Counted from the stretch's first letter, positions 1 to 6,176 are shown. The stretch is DNA of 6,253 nt from DAITAZ01 sp036824045 (GCA_036824045.1 DAITAZ010000076.1:1-6253); one strand, 5' to 3'. Numbers and translations are program-made. The notes: generated by a model not told the origin, from the sequence alone.

Positions 1-165
1 GAAACCATGGTCCGCGTGCTGATGGCGCCACTGCTCAATCTCGCCATGTGGCGCCATTCTTTTGCGTCGTGCGTGGGCGATGATGCGGATACCGGCCGCT
101 ACCTCAACGCCTATCTCGATCTGACCTTGCACGGCCTGTTGGCACGGCCCGGAGCACAGCAATGA
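1..165 (+). CDS. TetR-type transcriptional repressor, C-terminal end only (5' partial)
   Basis: The frame is open from the first base and gives 54 codons ending in TGA at 163-165. The peptide has the pattern seen at the end of many TetR/AcrR regulators next to efflux pumps: APLLNLAMWRHSF at residues 9-21 of the fragment, then an aspartate/glycine-rich turn, then YLNAYLDLTLHGLLARP. This is part of the ligand-binding and dimerisation domain. The helix-turn-helix DNA-binding half lies upstream of the window. The stop overlaps the start of the adaptor gene (ATGA, 162-165), which puts the regulator in the same transcript as the pump. By analogy with the family it would repress its own operon and release it when a pump substrate binds; that role is inference. 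The family call rests on a short fragment, so other TetR-fold regulators with a similar tail are possible. Confidence 0.72.
   Translation, partial: ETMVRVLMAPLLNLAMWRHSFASCVGDDADTGRYLNAYLDLTLHGLLARPGAQQ
151..154 (+). promoter_or_regulatory. Shine-Dalgarno site for the adaptor gene
   Basis: GGAG lies 7 bases before the ATG at 162, inside the last codons of the TetR-type gene. It supports the ATG at 162 as the true start and translation coupled to the upstream gene. Confidence 0.7.
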
Positions 166-1253
166 AGCCCCTGTTTCCCGTGATGTTCTGCGTTATGTTG
201 TTTGCTGGATGCCAAAAGGCGGAACCACCGGCGCCGGGTGTTCGCCCCGCACTGGTGCAGAAAGTTATCGAATCAGATGCGGGTGACCGGACTGTATACC
301 CAGGCGAAATCCGCGCCCGCCACGAAGCGGATTTGGCATTTCGGATTGGCGGAAAGGTTGTGGCACGGCTCGTGGACGTAGGGGCGATTGTGCGCAAAGG
401 GCAGGTTCTTGCCCAGCTCGACCCCCAGGATGTGGTTCTTGCCGCGCAGTCGGCCACGGCGCAAGCTGCTGCTGCGGAAGCGGACCACGCGTTCGCCAAG
501 GCGGAACTGGAGCGCACACGCAAACTGGTCGATCAAAAATTCGTCAGCCAGACGGTTCTGGAAGCCAAGCAGGCAAGCTATGACGCAAGCCGTGCGCGGC
601 TGTCCCAAGCGCAGTCCCAGGCTACCGTCGCAGCCAACCAAGCCGGTTACGCAAAACTGGTGGCGGATCAGGATGGGGTAATCACCGCAGTCTTTGTAGA
701 TGCGGGGCAAGTGGTTGGGGCGGGGCAAGCCGTGATGAAACTGGCGCGACCGGATCAAAAGGAAGTGCTGATCAACGTGCCGGAACACCGGGTGGAAGTG
801 CTGCGCAAGCCTGTCAAGGTACTTGTTTCTGGCTGGGTCAGGCCAGAAGTGCTTGTGGCAGGGAGGGTAAGGGAGATCGCCCCAGCAGCCGACGCGACAA
901 CCCGGACGTTTGGTGTCCGCATCAGCATTCCAGACCCATTGCCGGAGATGAAGCTAGGCACTACGGCCAACGTGCTATTTGCGATGGACGACGCACGGCA
1001 ACCCGGCTATGTGCTGCTGCCGCTGACCGCGTTGACCCAGTACGATGGCAAGCCCGCTGTCTGGGTGGTTGACCCCACAAGTAGCGCTGTGACGATCAGG
1101 ACAGTGCAGATCGGCCATTATCGGGAAGATGGGGTAACCGTTCTGTCCGGCCTCAAGAAGGGAGAGATGGTGGTGGTTGCGGGCGTCCACAAGATTTCCG
1201 CCGGTCAGCGGGTTCGCCCGATTGAACCAGCAACCGGAGGTCGGCAACCATGA
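162..1253 (+). CDS. RND efflux periplasmic adaptor subunit (membrane fusion protein), lipoprotein
   Basis: This 363-residue protein links an inner-membrane RND pump to an outer-membrane channel across the periplasm. Residues 1-17 form a lipoprotein signal: a short hydrophobic stretch ending in the lipobox LFAGC, with Cys17 as the expected lipidation site. The first half of the lipoyl/barrel-sandwich domain is near 55-92 (GGKVVARLVDVGAIVRKGQV). An Ala/Gln-rich helical hairpin follows at about 93-162, with heptad-like spacing as expected for the coiled coil that meets the channel. The second barrel-sandwich half is near 163-195 (DGVITAVFVDAGQVV). The beta-barrel is at about 200-278 and the membrane-proximal domain at about 280-355, which includes LKKGEMVVVAGVHKISAGQRV. 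Length and domain order are those of HlyD_D23/AcrA-type adaptors. The start is set by the GGAG site and the ATGA overlap with the regulator. The 3' end overlaps the pump gene in the same way. Substrate cannot be read from the sequence. Confidence 0.93.
   Translation: MKPLFPVMFCVMLFAGCQKAEPPAPGVRPALVQKVIESDAGDRTVYPGEIRARHEADLAFRIGGKVVARLVDVGAIVRKGQVLAQLDPQDVVLAAQSATAQAAAAEADHAFAKAELERTRKLVDQKFVSQTVLEAKQASYDASRARLSQAQSQATVAANQAGYAKLVADQDGVITAVFVDAGQVVGAGQAVMKLARPDQKEVLINVPEHRVEVLRKPVKVLVSGWVRPEVLVAGRVREIAPAADATTRTFGVRISIPDPLPEMKLGTTANVLFAMDDARQPGYVLLPLTALTQYDGKPAVWVVDPTSSAVTIRTVQIGHYREDGVTVLSGLKKGEMVVVAGVHKISAGQRVRPIEPATGGRQP
1236..1241 (+). promoter_or_regulatory. Strong Shine-Dalgarno site for the RND permease gene
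   Basis: GGAGGT lies 8 bases before the ATG at 1250 and inside the end of the adaptor gene. It is the best ribosome-binding site in the window and fixes the permease start within the ATGA overlap. Confidence 0.75.
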
Positions 1254-4200
1254 AGCGGCTGAACCTCTCGGAATGGTCGCTCAACCATCGGGCCTTTGTT
1301 CTGTATCTCATGATTGCCTTGGCAGTGCTGGGCGCCTTGTCTTACAGCAAGCTGGGGCAATCAGAGGATCCACCGTTCACGTTCAAGGTGATGGTGGTCC
1401 GCACGCTATGGCCCGGGGCTTCCGCCCGGGAAATGGAAGCCCAGATCACCGAAAAACTTGAAAAGAAACTGCAGGAAACGCCTCATCTGGATTTTCTGCG
1501 CAGTTATTCAAAGCCCGGCGAGTCGTTGGTGTTCGTGATGCTGAAGGATTCGACCGCCCCTAGAGATGTGCCGGACGCTTGGTATCAGGTTCGCAAGAAG
1601 GTTGCGGACATCCGCCACACCCTGCCGGGAGGGGTGAATGGCCCGTTCTTCAACGACGAATTTGGCGATGTTCTGGGCAATCTCTATGCCCTGACCGGGG
1701 ATGGCTTCAGTTACGCCCAGCTTAAGGAGCACGCGGAGCGATTGCGTCTGGAACTCCTGCGGGTAAAGGACGTCGCAAAAGTGGAGCTGATCGGGGAGCA
1801 GGACGAAAAGATATTTGTGGAGTTGGCCAACACCAAGCTGGCAACGTTGGGAATCGATGCGCAGACGATTGCCCAAGCGCTCGCCGCACAAAACGCGAAA
1901 CTCGCGGGAGGGTCATTCGAAACCGGCAGTGATCGAATTTTCCTCCGACCAGAAGGGGATTTTGAAAGCGTCGAGCAGGTGCGAGACACGGTCATTCGCG
2001 CAGCAGGGCGCAGTTTCCGCATGGGTGACATCGCTCGGGTATGGCGTGGATATGTGGATCCTCCCGTGTCGAAAGTTCGCTTTCAAGGACAAGAGGCGCT
2101 GGCAATGGGCGTTTCGATGGTCAAGGGGGGTGACATCATCGAGCTGGGACGGAACCTCGAAGCGCGTGTAGCCCAGTTAAAGGAATCACTGCCAATAGGT
2201 GTCGAACTCAATAAGATTTCCAGCCAGCCGGAAGCGGTGTCGCGATCGGTGAATGAGTTTGTACGCTCCCTGGCGGAAGCCGTGGTGATCGTTCTGCTGG
2301 TGAACTTCTTTAGTCTTGGTTTGCGTACTGGATTCGTGGTCGCCCTGTCGATCCCCTTGGTGCTGGCCGCAACTTTCCTTTTCATGCGCTTGTTCGATAT
2401 CGGACTGCACAAGATTTCACTCGGGGCATTGGTGCTGGCCCTCGGGCTCCTGGTGGACGATGCCATCATTGCGGTAGAGATGATGGCGATCAAAATGGAA
2501 CAAGGCTGGGATCGGGTTCGCGCGGCGAGCTTTGCCTATACCAGCACGGCTTTTCCCATGCTATCTGGAACACTGGTCACCGCCGCCGGCTTTCTGCCAA
2601 TTGCCACGGCCGCCTCCAGTACCGGAGAGTACACGCGCTCGATATTCCAGGTGACCGTCATCGCGCTATTGATCTCGTGGCTCGCGGCAGTCGTGTTCAT
2701 CCCCTACCTGGGCTACAAATTGCTGCCGGACTTCAAGCAGCGCGCCGGACATACCCATGAGGGCGTGGATGAAGAAGCGGTGTACCAGAAACCGTTTTAT
2801 CGCCGTTTCCGTAGAGTGGTGGAGTGGTGCGTTCGGCATCGATGGATCACGATTGGGGCGACCGTCGGAGCTTTTGTCCTTTCGGTCATTGGTTTCGGGT
2901 CGGTGCAGCAACAGTTTTTCCCGGATTCCACTCGCCCGGAGCTTTTGGTGGACCTCAATCTTCCGGAAGGCTCCAGTTACCGGGCAACGGAAGCCCAGGT
3001 CATTAAGCTGGAGGCTTACCTCGCACAACAGGAGGGAATCGAGAATTACGTTGCCTATGTTGGCACCGGGAGTCCCCGTTTCTACTTGCCTTTGGATCAA
3101 AAGCTCACCAACGCCAACTTTGCGCAGTTTGTGATCCTCACCCGGGGGCTCGAAGAGCGGGAATGGCTGCGGACAGCCCTGATCAAGTTGTTCGACGATG
3201 ACTTCACCGAAGTGCGTCCGATCGTCATGCGACTCGAGAATGGCCCTCCCGTTGGTTTCCCGGTTCAATTCAGGGTTTCCGGGCCGGAGACATCCCAGGT
3301 TAGACAACTGGCCAGCGAAGTGGCTGAAGTCATGCGCCAGAACGCGCATGTTTCCAATGTGCACTTTGACTGGGACGAACAGTCAAAAGTGGTGCGCATC
3401 CACCTCGACCAGGAGAAACTGAAGTCCGCAGGCCTGACGGTTCAGGAGATATCCGCCTTTCTCAACACCGCCTTGAACGGAATGCAGGTCACACAGTACC
3501 GGGAGCGGGACAAGTTGGTCGATGTGCTCATCCGCGGTGCGCCCGCCGAACGGGTCCATCTTTCGTTACTCGATGCACTCTCGATCCCGACGCGAAGCGG
3601 CCGAAGCGTGCCGCTCGCTCAACTTGGGCGGCTGGAATATGGGTTTGAAGAAGGAGTGGTCTGGCGACGAGATCGACTCCCGACCATTACTGTCCGGGCA
3701 AATCTGTATGGAAAGATCCAGGCGCCGGATGTGACACGCCAGATCCTGCCAAGCCTGGACCCCATCCGCGAAAAACTGCCCGAAGGTTATCGACTGGAGG
3801 TGGGCGGTGCGGTGGAGGACAGTGCGAAAGGGGGGAAATCGGTGGCGGCAGGAGTTCCTCTATTCGTTCTGACCGTCCTCACTGTGCTGATGCTGCAACT
3901 TCACAGTTTCAGCCGAACGGCCCTTGTCGTCTTGACAGCTCCTTTGGGACTGATCGGGGTGACCTTGTTCCTGCTTGTTTTCAACGTGCCGTTCGGCTTC
4001 GTCGCGATGCTGGGCACCATTGCGCTATCCGGGATGATCATGCGGAACTCGGTGATTCTGGTGGACCAAATTGAACAGGACATGCTCGGCGGCAAGTCCG
4101 CCTGGATCGCCATCGTGGACTCGACCGTCCGTCGTTTCCGCCCGATCGTCCTTACCGCCCTTGCCGCCATCTTGGCGATGATTCCATTGTCCCGGAGCAC

Positions 4201-4315
4201 CTTCTTTGGTCCCATGGCGATCGCGATCATGGGGGGGCTATTGGTCGCGACGGCGCTGACGCTACTGTTCCTGCCGGCGCTCTACGCGGCCTGGTACCGA
4301 GTGAGAGAAAGTTGA
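1250..4315 (+). CDS. RND efflux permease, HAE1/AcrB-like inner-membrane pump
   Basis: This 1021-residue protein is close to the usual AcrB-family length and looks intact. It would be a trimeric proton-driven exporter in the inner membrane. The layout is the duplicated RND plan: TM1 at about 14-33, a large periplasmic loop at about 34-335, TM2-TM6 between about 338 and 487, TM7 at about 532-552, a second large loop to about 865, and TM8-TM12 between about 866 and 1015. TM4 carries the acidic proton-relay pair Asp403-Asp404 in LGLLVDDAI, matching Asp407/Asp408 of AcrB. TM10 has SGMIMRNSVILVD, where Arg932 appears to sit where AcrB has Lys940. After TM1 comes LGQSEDPPFTFKVMVV, which I recall as common in one branch of proteobacterial HAE1 pumps. 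The gene overlaps the adaptor by 4 bases and is the last gene of the operon. Likely cargo is hydrophobic or amphiphilic toxic compounds rather than metals, because the TM4 signature is not the heavy-metal (CusA) type. The exact substrate is unknown. Confidence 0.95.
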   Translation: MKRLNLSEWSLNHRAFVLYLMIALAVLGALSYSKLGQSEDPPFTFKVMVVRTLWPGASAREMEAQITEKLEKKLQETPHLDFLRSYSKPGESLVFVMLKDSTAPRDVPDAWYQVRKKVADIRHTLPGGVNGPFFNDEFGDVLGNLYALTGDGFSYAQLKEHAERLRLELLRVKDVAKVELIGEQDEKIFVELANTKLATLGIDAQTIAQALAAQNAKLAGGSFETGSDRIFLRPEGDFESVEQVRDTVIRAAGRSFRMGDIARVWRGYVDPPVSKVRFQGQEALAMGVSMVKGGDIIELGRNLEARVAQLKESLPIGVELNKISSQPEAVSRSVNEFVRSLAEAVVIVLLVNFFSLGLRTGFVVALSIPLVLAATFLFMRLFDIGLHKISLGALVLALGLLVDDAIIAVEMMAIKMEQGWDRVRAASFAYTSTAFPMLSGTLVTAAGFLPIATAASSTGEYTRSIFQVTVIALLISWLAAVVFIPYLGYKLLPDFKQRAGHTHEGVDEEAVYQKPFYRRFRRVVEWCVRHRWITIGATVGAFVLSVIGFGSVQQQFFPDSTRPELLVDLNLPEGSSYRATEAQVIKLEAYLAQQEGIENYVAYVGTGSPRFYLPLDQKLTNANFAQFVILTRGLEEREWLRTALIKLFDDDFTEVRPIVMRLENGPPVGFPVQFRVSGPETSQVRQLASEVAEVMRQNAHVSNVHFDWDEQSKVVRIHLDQEKLKSAGLTVQEISAFLNTALNGMQVTQYRERDKLVDVLIRGAPAERVHLSLLDALSIPTRSGRSVPLAQLGRLEYGFEEGVVWRRDRLPTITVRANLYGKIQAPDVTRQILPSLDPIREKLPEGYRLEVGGAVEDSAKGGKSVAAGVPLFVLTVLTVLMLQLHSFSRTALVVLTAPLGLIGVTLFLLVFNVPFGFVAMLGTIALSGMIMRNSVILVDQIEQDMLGGKSAWIAIVDSTVRRFRPIVLTALAAILAMIPLSRSTFFGPMAIAIMGGLLVATALTLLFLPALYAAWYRVRES

Positions 4316-4362
4316 GATTTCAGGAAGACACAGAGTCTGGTCAGCTACGTGAATTCTTTGCG

Positions 4363-4390
4363 TAGGCAAGCCAATCCAGGGCGCTAGAAT
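4363..4390 (+). promoter_or_regulatory. Putative sigma70-type promoter for the DUF1178 gene
   Basis: TAGGCA (4363-4368, four of six matches to TTGACA) and TAGAAT (4385-4390, five of six matches to TATAAT) are 16 bases apart. Transcription would start near 4397 and give a leader of about 20 bases. The spacer after the pump gene shows no clear intrinsic terminator, so read-through from the efflux operon is also possible. Confidence 0.4.
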
Positions 4391-4413
4391 GTAACTAAGT
4401 TCTGGAGAGTTAC
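4391..4413 (+). repeat. Inverted repeat GTAACT-N11-AGTTAC between -10 and start codon
   Basis: GTAACT at 4391-4396 is the exact reverse complement of AGTTAC at 4408-4413. The 11 bases between them, with the start of the right arm, contain the GGAGAG ribosome-binding site. If transcription starts near 4397, the left arm is not transcribed, so a protein-binding operator would fit better than an RNA hairpin. A 6-base repeat of this kind can also arise by chance. Confidence 0.35.
4404..4409 (+). promoter_or_regulatory. Shine-Dalgarno site deciding the GTG start of the DUF1178 gene
   Basis: GGAGAG lies 7 bases before GTG at 4417. No ATG suits the conserved N-terminus, which begins directly with Met-Ile-Val as in other family members, so the GTG start is well supported. 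Confidence 0.65.
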
Positions 4414-4416
4414 GCG

Positions 4417-4851
4417 GTGATCGTTCTCAATCTATCCTGCCCTGAAGAGCATCATTTTGAAGGCTGGTTCGCCTCGGCGGAGGCTTTCGAGGCGCAGCAG
4501 AAGCGGGGGCTGGTCACGTGTCCGGTGTGCGGGAGTCCGACCATTTCCCGGAAGCCGACTGCGCCGTATGTCAATCGGGGGGCTTCCGCAGGCTCCGCTG
4601 TCAAGGAACCAAAGGGACGGGTCGCGCCAAAGGATCTGGCAGCAGCGGCCATGGCGGTGTTCCAGCATCTGCTGGAATCGACCGAAGACGTGGGCAAACG
4701 TTTCGCTGATGAAGCCAGAAGTATCCACCGGGGCGATGCTGAGGAGCGGCCAATCAGGGGCGTAACCACACGCGAGGAAACACGGGAACTCCTGGACGAA
4801 GGCATCGGCGTCTTGCCGCTACCGATTCCCCCAAAGGATGGAATGCACTGA
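4417..4851 (+). CDS. DUF1178 family protein with zinc-ribbon-like N-terminus, function unknown
   Basis: This 144-residue soluble protein of a conserved proteobacterial family has no established function. The N-terminus has the family pattern: Cys8 and His12 in SCPEEHHFEGWF, then Cys35 and Cys38 in TCPVCGS. Together these look like a small metal-binding ribbon. Residues 43-50 (ISRKPTAP) follow the family form. The middle (about 52-72) is basic and low in complexity and is probably a linker. An Ala-rich helix at about 73-100 leads into the second conserved block, VGKRFADEARSIHRGDAEERPIRG (92-115), and a TREETRELLDEGIGVLPLP tail. The start is GTG with a good ribosome-binding site. It has its own likely promoter and sits tail to tail with smpB, with 27 bases between stops, so the two are not co-transcribed. 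Metal binding is inferred from the cysteines only. Confidence 0.88.
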   Translation: MIVLNLSCPEEHHFEGWFASAEAFEAQQKRGLVTCPVCGSPTISRKPTAPYVNRGASAGSAVKEPKGRVAPKDLAAAAMAVFQHLLESTEDVGKRFADEARSIHRGDAEERPIRGVTTREETRELLDEGIGVLPLPIPPKDGMH

Positions 4852-4878
4852 AGTCGATGAGCGAAGCATTGACGACGC

Positions 4879-5325
4879 CTAAACTTTTTGGCGCATAAGT
4901 CGCTGCTTCTCTCGCTCCCAATCCTTCTGTTTTTCCGACTCCCGTTTATCGAACTGCTTTTTCCCTTTCGCCAGACCGATACTCGCTTTGATCCGGCCTT
5001 TGGAATAGTGCAGATCGAGAGGGACGAGGGCGAAACCGGCACGCTCCACCTTGCCGATCAATCGGCTGATTTCGTTGCCATGCAACAACAGCTTGCGCGT
5101 GCGCACGGGGTCCGGTTTGATGTGAGTGGACGCTGTGGAAAGCGGGCTGATGTGCATCCCGATGATGAATATCTCGCCGCTTCTGATCAGGACGTACGCC
5201 TCCTTGATCTGCACCCGGCCAGCGCGAATCGACTTTGCTTCCCAACCTTCGAGGACCAATCCCGCCTCGAATTTCTCCTCGATGAAGTAGTCGTGAAATG
5301 CCTTGCGATTGTCGATGATGCTCAT
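4879..5325 (-). CDS. smpB: SsrA-binding protein SmpB (tmRNA partner in trans-translation)
   Basis: SmpB binds tmRNA (SsrA) and delivers it to ribosomes stalled on broken mRNA, so that the nascent peptide is tagged for proteolysis and the ribosome released. The 148-residue protein is intact and slightly shorter than the E. coli protein. It opens with NRKAFHDYFIEEKFEAGLVL (6-25), continues with GWEAKSIRAGRVQIKEAYV (27-45), and has the conserved HISPLSTASTHIKPDPVRTRKLLLH region (58-82). KGKKQFDKR (120-128) precedes the basic tail DWEREKQRLMRQKV (135-148), which carries the aromatic residue and positive charges expected for the part that enters the empty mRNA channel. The ATG at 5323-5325 gives the family N-terminus. 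No purine-rich ribosome-binding site is visible just upstream of it. The stop is TAG. No ssrA gene is present in this window. It is divergent from ratA, an arrangement common in proteobacteria. Confidence 0.97.
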   Translation of the reverse strand: MSIIDNRKAFHDYFIEEKFEAGLVLEGWEAKSIRAGRVQIKEAYVLIRSGEIFIIGMHISPLSTASTHIKPDPVRTRKLLLHGNEISRLIGKVERAGFALVPLDLHYSKGRIKASIGLAKGKKQFDKRESEKQKDWEREKQRLMRQKV

Positions 5326-5340
5326 GCTGGACGGGAGTGC

Positions 5341-5355
5341 GGCGAGGCATTCGCC
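5341..5355 (-). other. Short GC-rich inverted repeat in the smpB leader
   Basis: On the + strand GGCGA (5341-5345) is followed after a 5-base loop by its reverse complement TCGCC (5351-5355). If smpB is transcribed from the -10 element at 5390-5385, the RNA hairpin would lie about 15 bases before the smpB start codon. It also touches the presumed -35 region of ratA. The stem is only 5 bp, so a functional role is uncertain. Confidence 0.3.
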
Positions 5356-5379
5356 TGGCGCCTGCTGATGGGCTAGAAT
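5350..5379 (+). promoter_or_regulatory. Putative promoter for ratA-ratB
   Basis: TAGAAT at 5374-5379 is a good -10 element (five of six) with start of transcription expected near 5386, about 22 bases before the ratA GTG. The -35 is weak: TTCGCC at 5350-5355 matches three of six with an 18-base spacer. The same GCTAGAAT octamer occurs at the DUF1178 promoter. Confidence 0.4.
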
Positions 5380-5384
5380 CCGCG

Positions 5385-5390
5385 ATTTTA
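5385..5390 (-). promoter_or_regulatory. Putative -10 element for smpB
   Basis: Read on the - strand this is TAAAAT, five of six matches to TATAAT. It would give a leader of about 53 bases. No convincing -35 is seen at the expected distance, which would fall over the ratA start codon. It lies five bases from the ratA -10 element on the other strand. Confidence 0.3.
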
Positions 5391-5407
5391 GCAGCGTAGA
5401 AGACGGC

Positions 5408-5848
5408 GTGGCTTCAGTTCAGAAACTGGTTCTGATTGAGTACACCCCCTCCCAGATGTTCGATCTGGTGGATCGGGTCGAGGACTATCCGCAATTTCTA
5501 CCTTGGTGCGGTGGCACCGAGCTGATTGATCGAACGGACACGCGGACTATTGCGGCCCTGCACATCAACTACCACGGGATCCGCTCGCACTTCTCCACGG
5601 AGAATACCAAGGTGCACCCAACGCATATGGCCATCCGCTTAAGGGAGGGGCCTTTTCGGCACCTTGACGGCACTTGGGACTTTACGCCGCTGGGTCCAGT
5701 TGCCTGCAAGGTTGAGTTCAAGTTGCATTACGAGTTCTCCAGCCGCTTGCTCGAAAAGGCTCTGGGACCGGTTTTCAATCACATTGCCAGCTCGTTTGTG
5801 GAGTGCTTTATTCAGCGAGCAGGGCAGGTCTATCCAAAACATGGCTGA
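5408..5848 (+). CDS. ratA: RatA-like START/COQ10-domain protein (ribosome-association toxin / ubiquinone-binding family)
   Basis: This 146-residue protein belongs to the polyketide cyclase/START-like COQ10 family. E. coli RatA has been reported to bind 50S subunits and block 70S formation. Relatives (COQ10) bind ubiquinone, so either role could be the native one. Diagnostic features are the N-terminal strand and helix (VLIEYTPSQMFDLVDRVEDY), YPQFLPWC at 27-34, REGPFRHLDGTWDFTPL at 79-95, and the final amphipathic helix KALGPVFNHIASSFVECFIQRA (117-138), which closes over the hydrophobic cavity of the fold. The start is GTG at 5408. The frame has a stop at 5366-5368 with no ATG in between, and MASVQK fits the family N-terminus. 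The ribosome-binding site is weak (AGAAGA at 5398-5403 region). It is co-directional with ratB, which begins 8 bases before its stop, and divergent from smpB. Confidence 0.93.
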   Translation: MASVQKLVLIEYTPSQMFDLVDRVEDYPQFLPWCGGTELIDRTDTRTIAALHINYHGIRSHFSTENTKVHPTHMAIRLREGPFRHLDGTWDFTPLGPVACKVEFKLHYEFSSRLLEKALGPVFNHIASSFVECFIQRAGQVYPKHG

Positions 5849-6158
5849 TACTGTGAACGTTGAAGTGGTCTATGCGAAGCCGGACCGGCAAGAACTTGTT
5901 CACCTCAAGCTCAACGCGGGCGCCACGGTGGCCAAGGCCATTGAATGCTCTGGCTTGCTCCAAAAGTGTCCGGAAATCGACTTGGCCAGGAACAAGGTTG
6001 GAGTGTTCGGGAAGTTGGTAAAGAGTGACTCCGTGCTGAGAGATCGTGATCGTGTCGAGATTTACCGGCCGCTCATCGCCGATCCAAAGGAAGTGCGCAA
6101 GAAACGGGCGGAAGAGGGCAAGGTCATGAAAAAAGGCGGTGGGGACGCGGCTGAGTAA
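5841..6158 (+). CDS. ratB: RatB / RnfH family protein (UPF0125), ubiquitin-like fold
   Basis: This 105-residue protein has the RnfH/UPF0125 pattern: a first strand VNVEVVYAKPDRQ (5-16), HLKLNAGATVAKAIECSGL (21-39), KVGVFGKLV (52-60) and the strongly conserved LRDRDRVEIYRPLIADPKEV (66-85), followed by a Lys/Arg-rich then Gly-rich tail (86-105). The family has a beta-grasp, ubiquitin-like fold. RnfH members are named for genes near the Rnf electron-transport complex, but their biochemical role is not settled, and evidence that RatB neutralises RatA is weak. The start chosen is ATG at 5841, not an in-frame codon far upstream inside ratA, because homology begins at MADTVNVEVVYA. The 8-base overlap ATGGCTGA with ratA implies coupled translation; an AGGT 11 bases upstream is a weak ribosome-binding site. 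Confidence 0.93.
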   Translation: MADTVNVEVVYAKPDRQELVHLKLNAGATVAKAIECSGLLQKCPEIDLARNKVGVFGKLVKSDSVLRDRDRVEIYRPLIADPKEVRKKRAEEGKVMKKGGGDAAE

Positions 6159-6176
6159 CTAACCACTCCTTGCACC

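Noticed and set aside
2666..3364. Long - strand reading frame (232 codons) inside the RND permease gene
   Set aside because: It lies fully antisense to an intact, well-recognised pump gene, its translation has no domain-like pattern, and it is explained by codon bias in GC-rich DNA.
4358..4369. TTGC-GTAG-GCAA mini-hairpin in the spacer after the pump gene
   Set aside because: A 4-bp stem without a T-tract is too weak for a terminator.
4876..4893. CGCC / GGCG stem with 10-base loop between the DUF1178 and smpB ends
   Set aside because: Only four base pairs and no T-run following on either strand, so not a credible bidirectional terminator.
4452..5042. Long - strand reading frame (196 codons) across the DUF1178 gene and the smpB end
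   Set aside because: It crosses two recognised genes in the wrong frames, is Ser/Arg/Pro-rich as antisense shadows usually are, and has no recognisable motif.
4888..5376. + strand reading frame (162 codons) antisense to smpB
   Set aside because: smpB on the - strand is unmistakable over the same bases; this frame is its shadow and even runs through the divergent promoter region.
5664..5840. Upstream extension of the ratB frame into ratA
   Set aside because: The family homology starts at the ATG at 5841; the added 59 residues are an out-of-frame reading of ratA.
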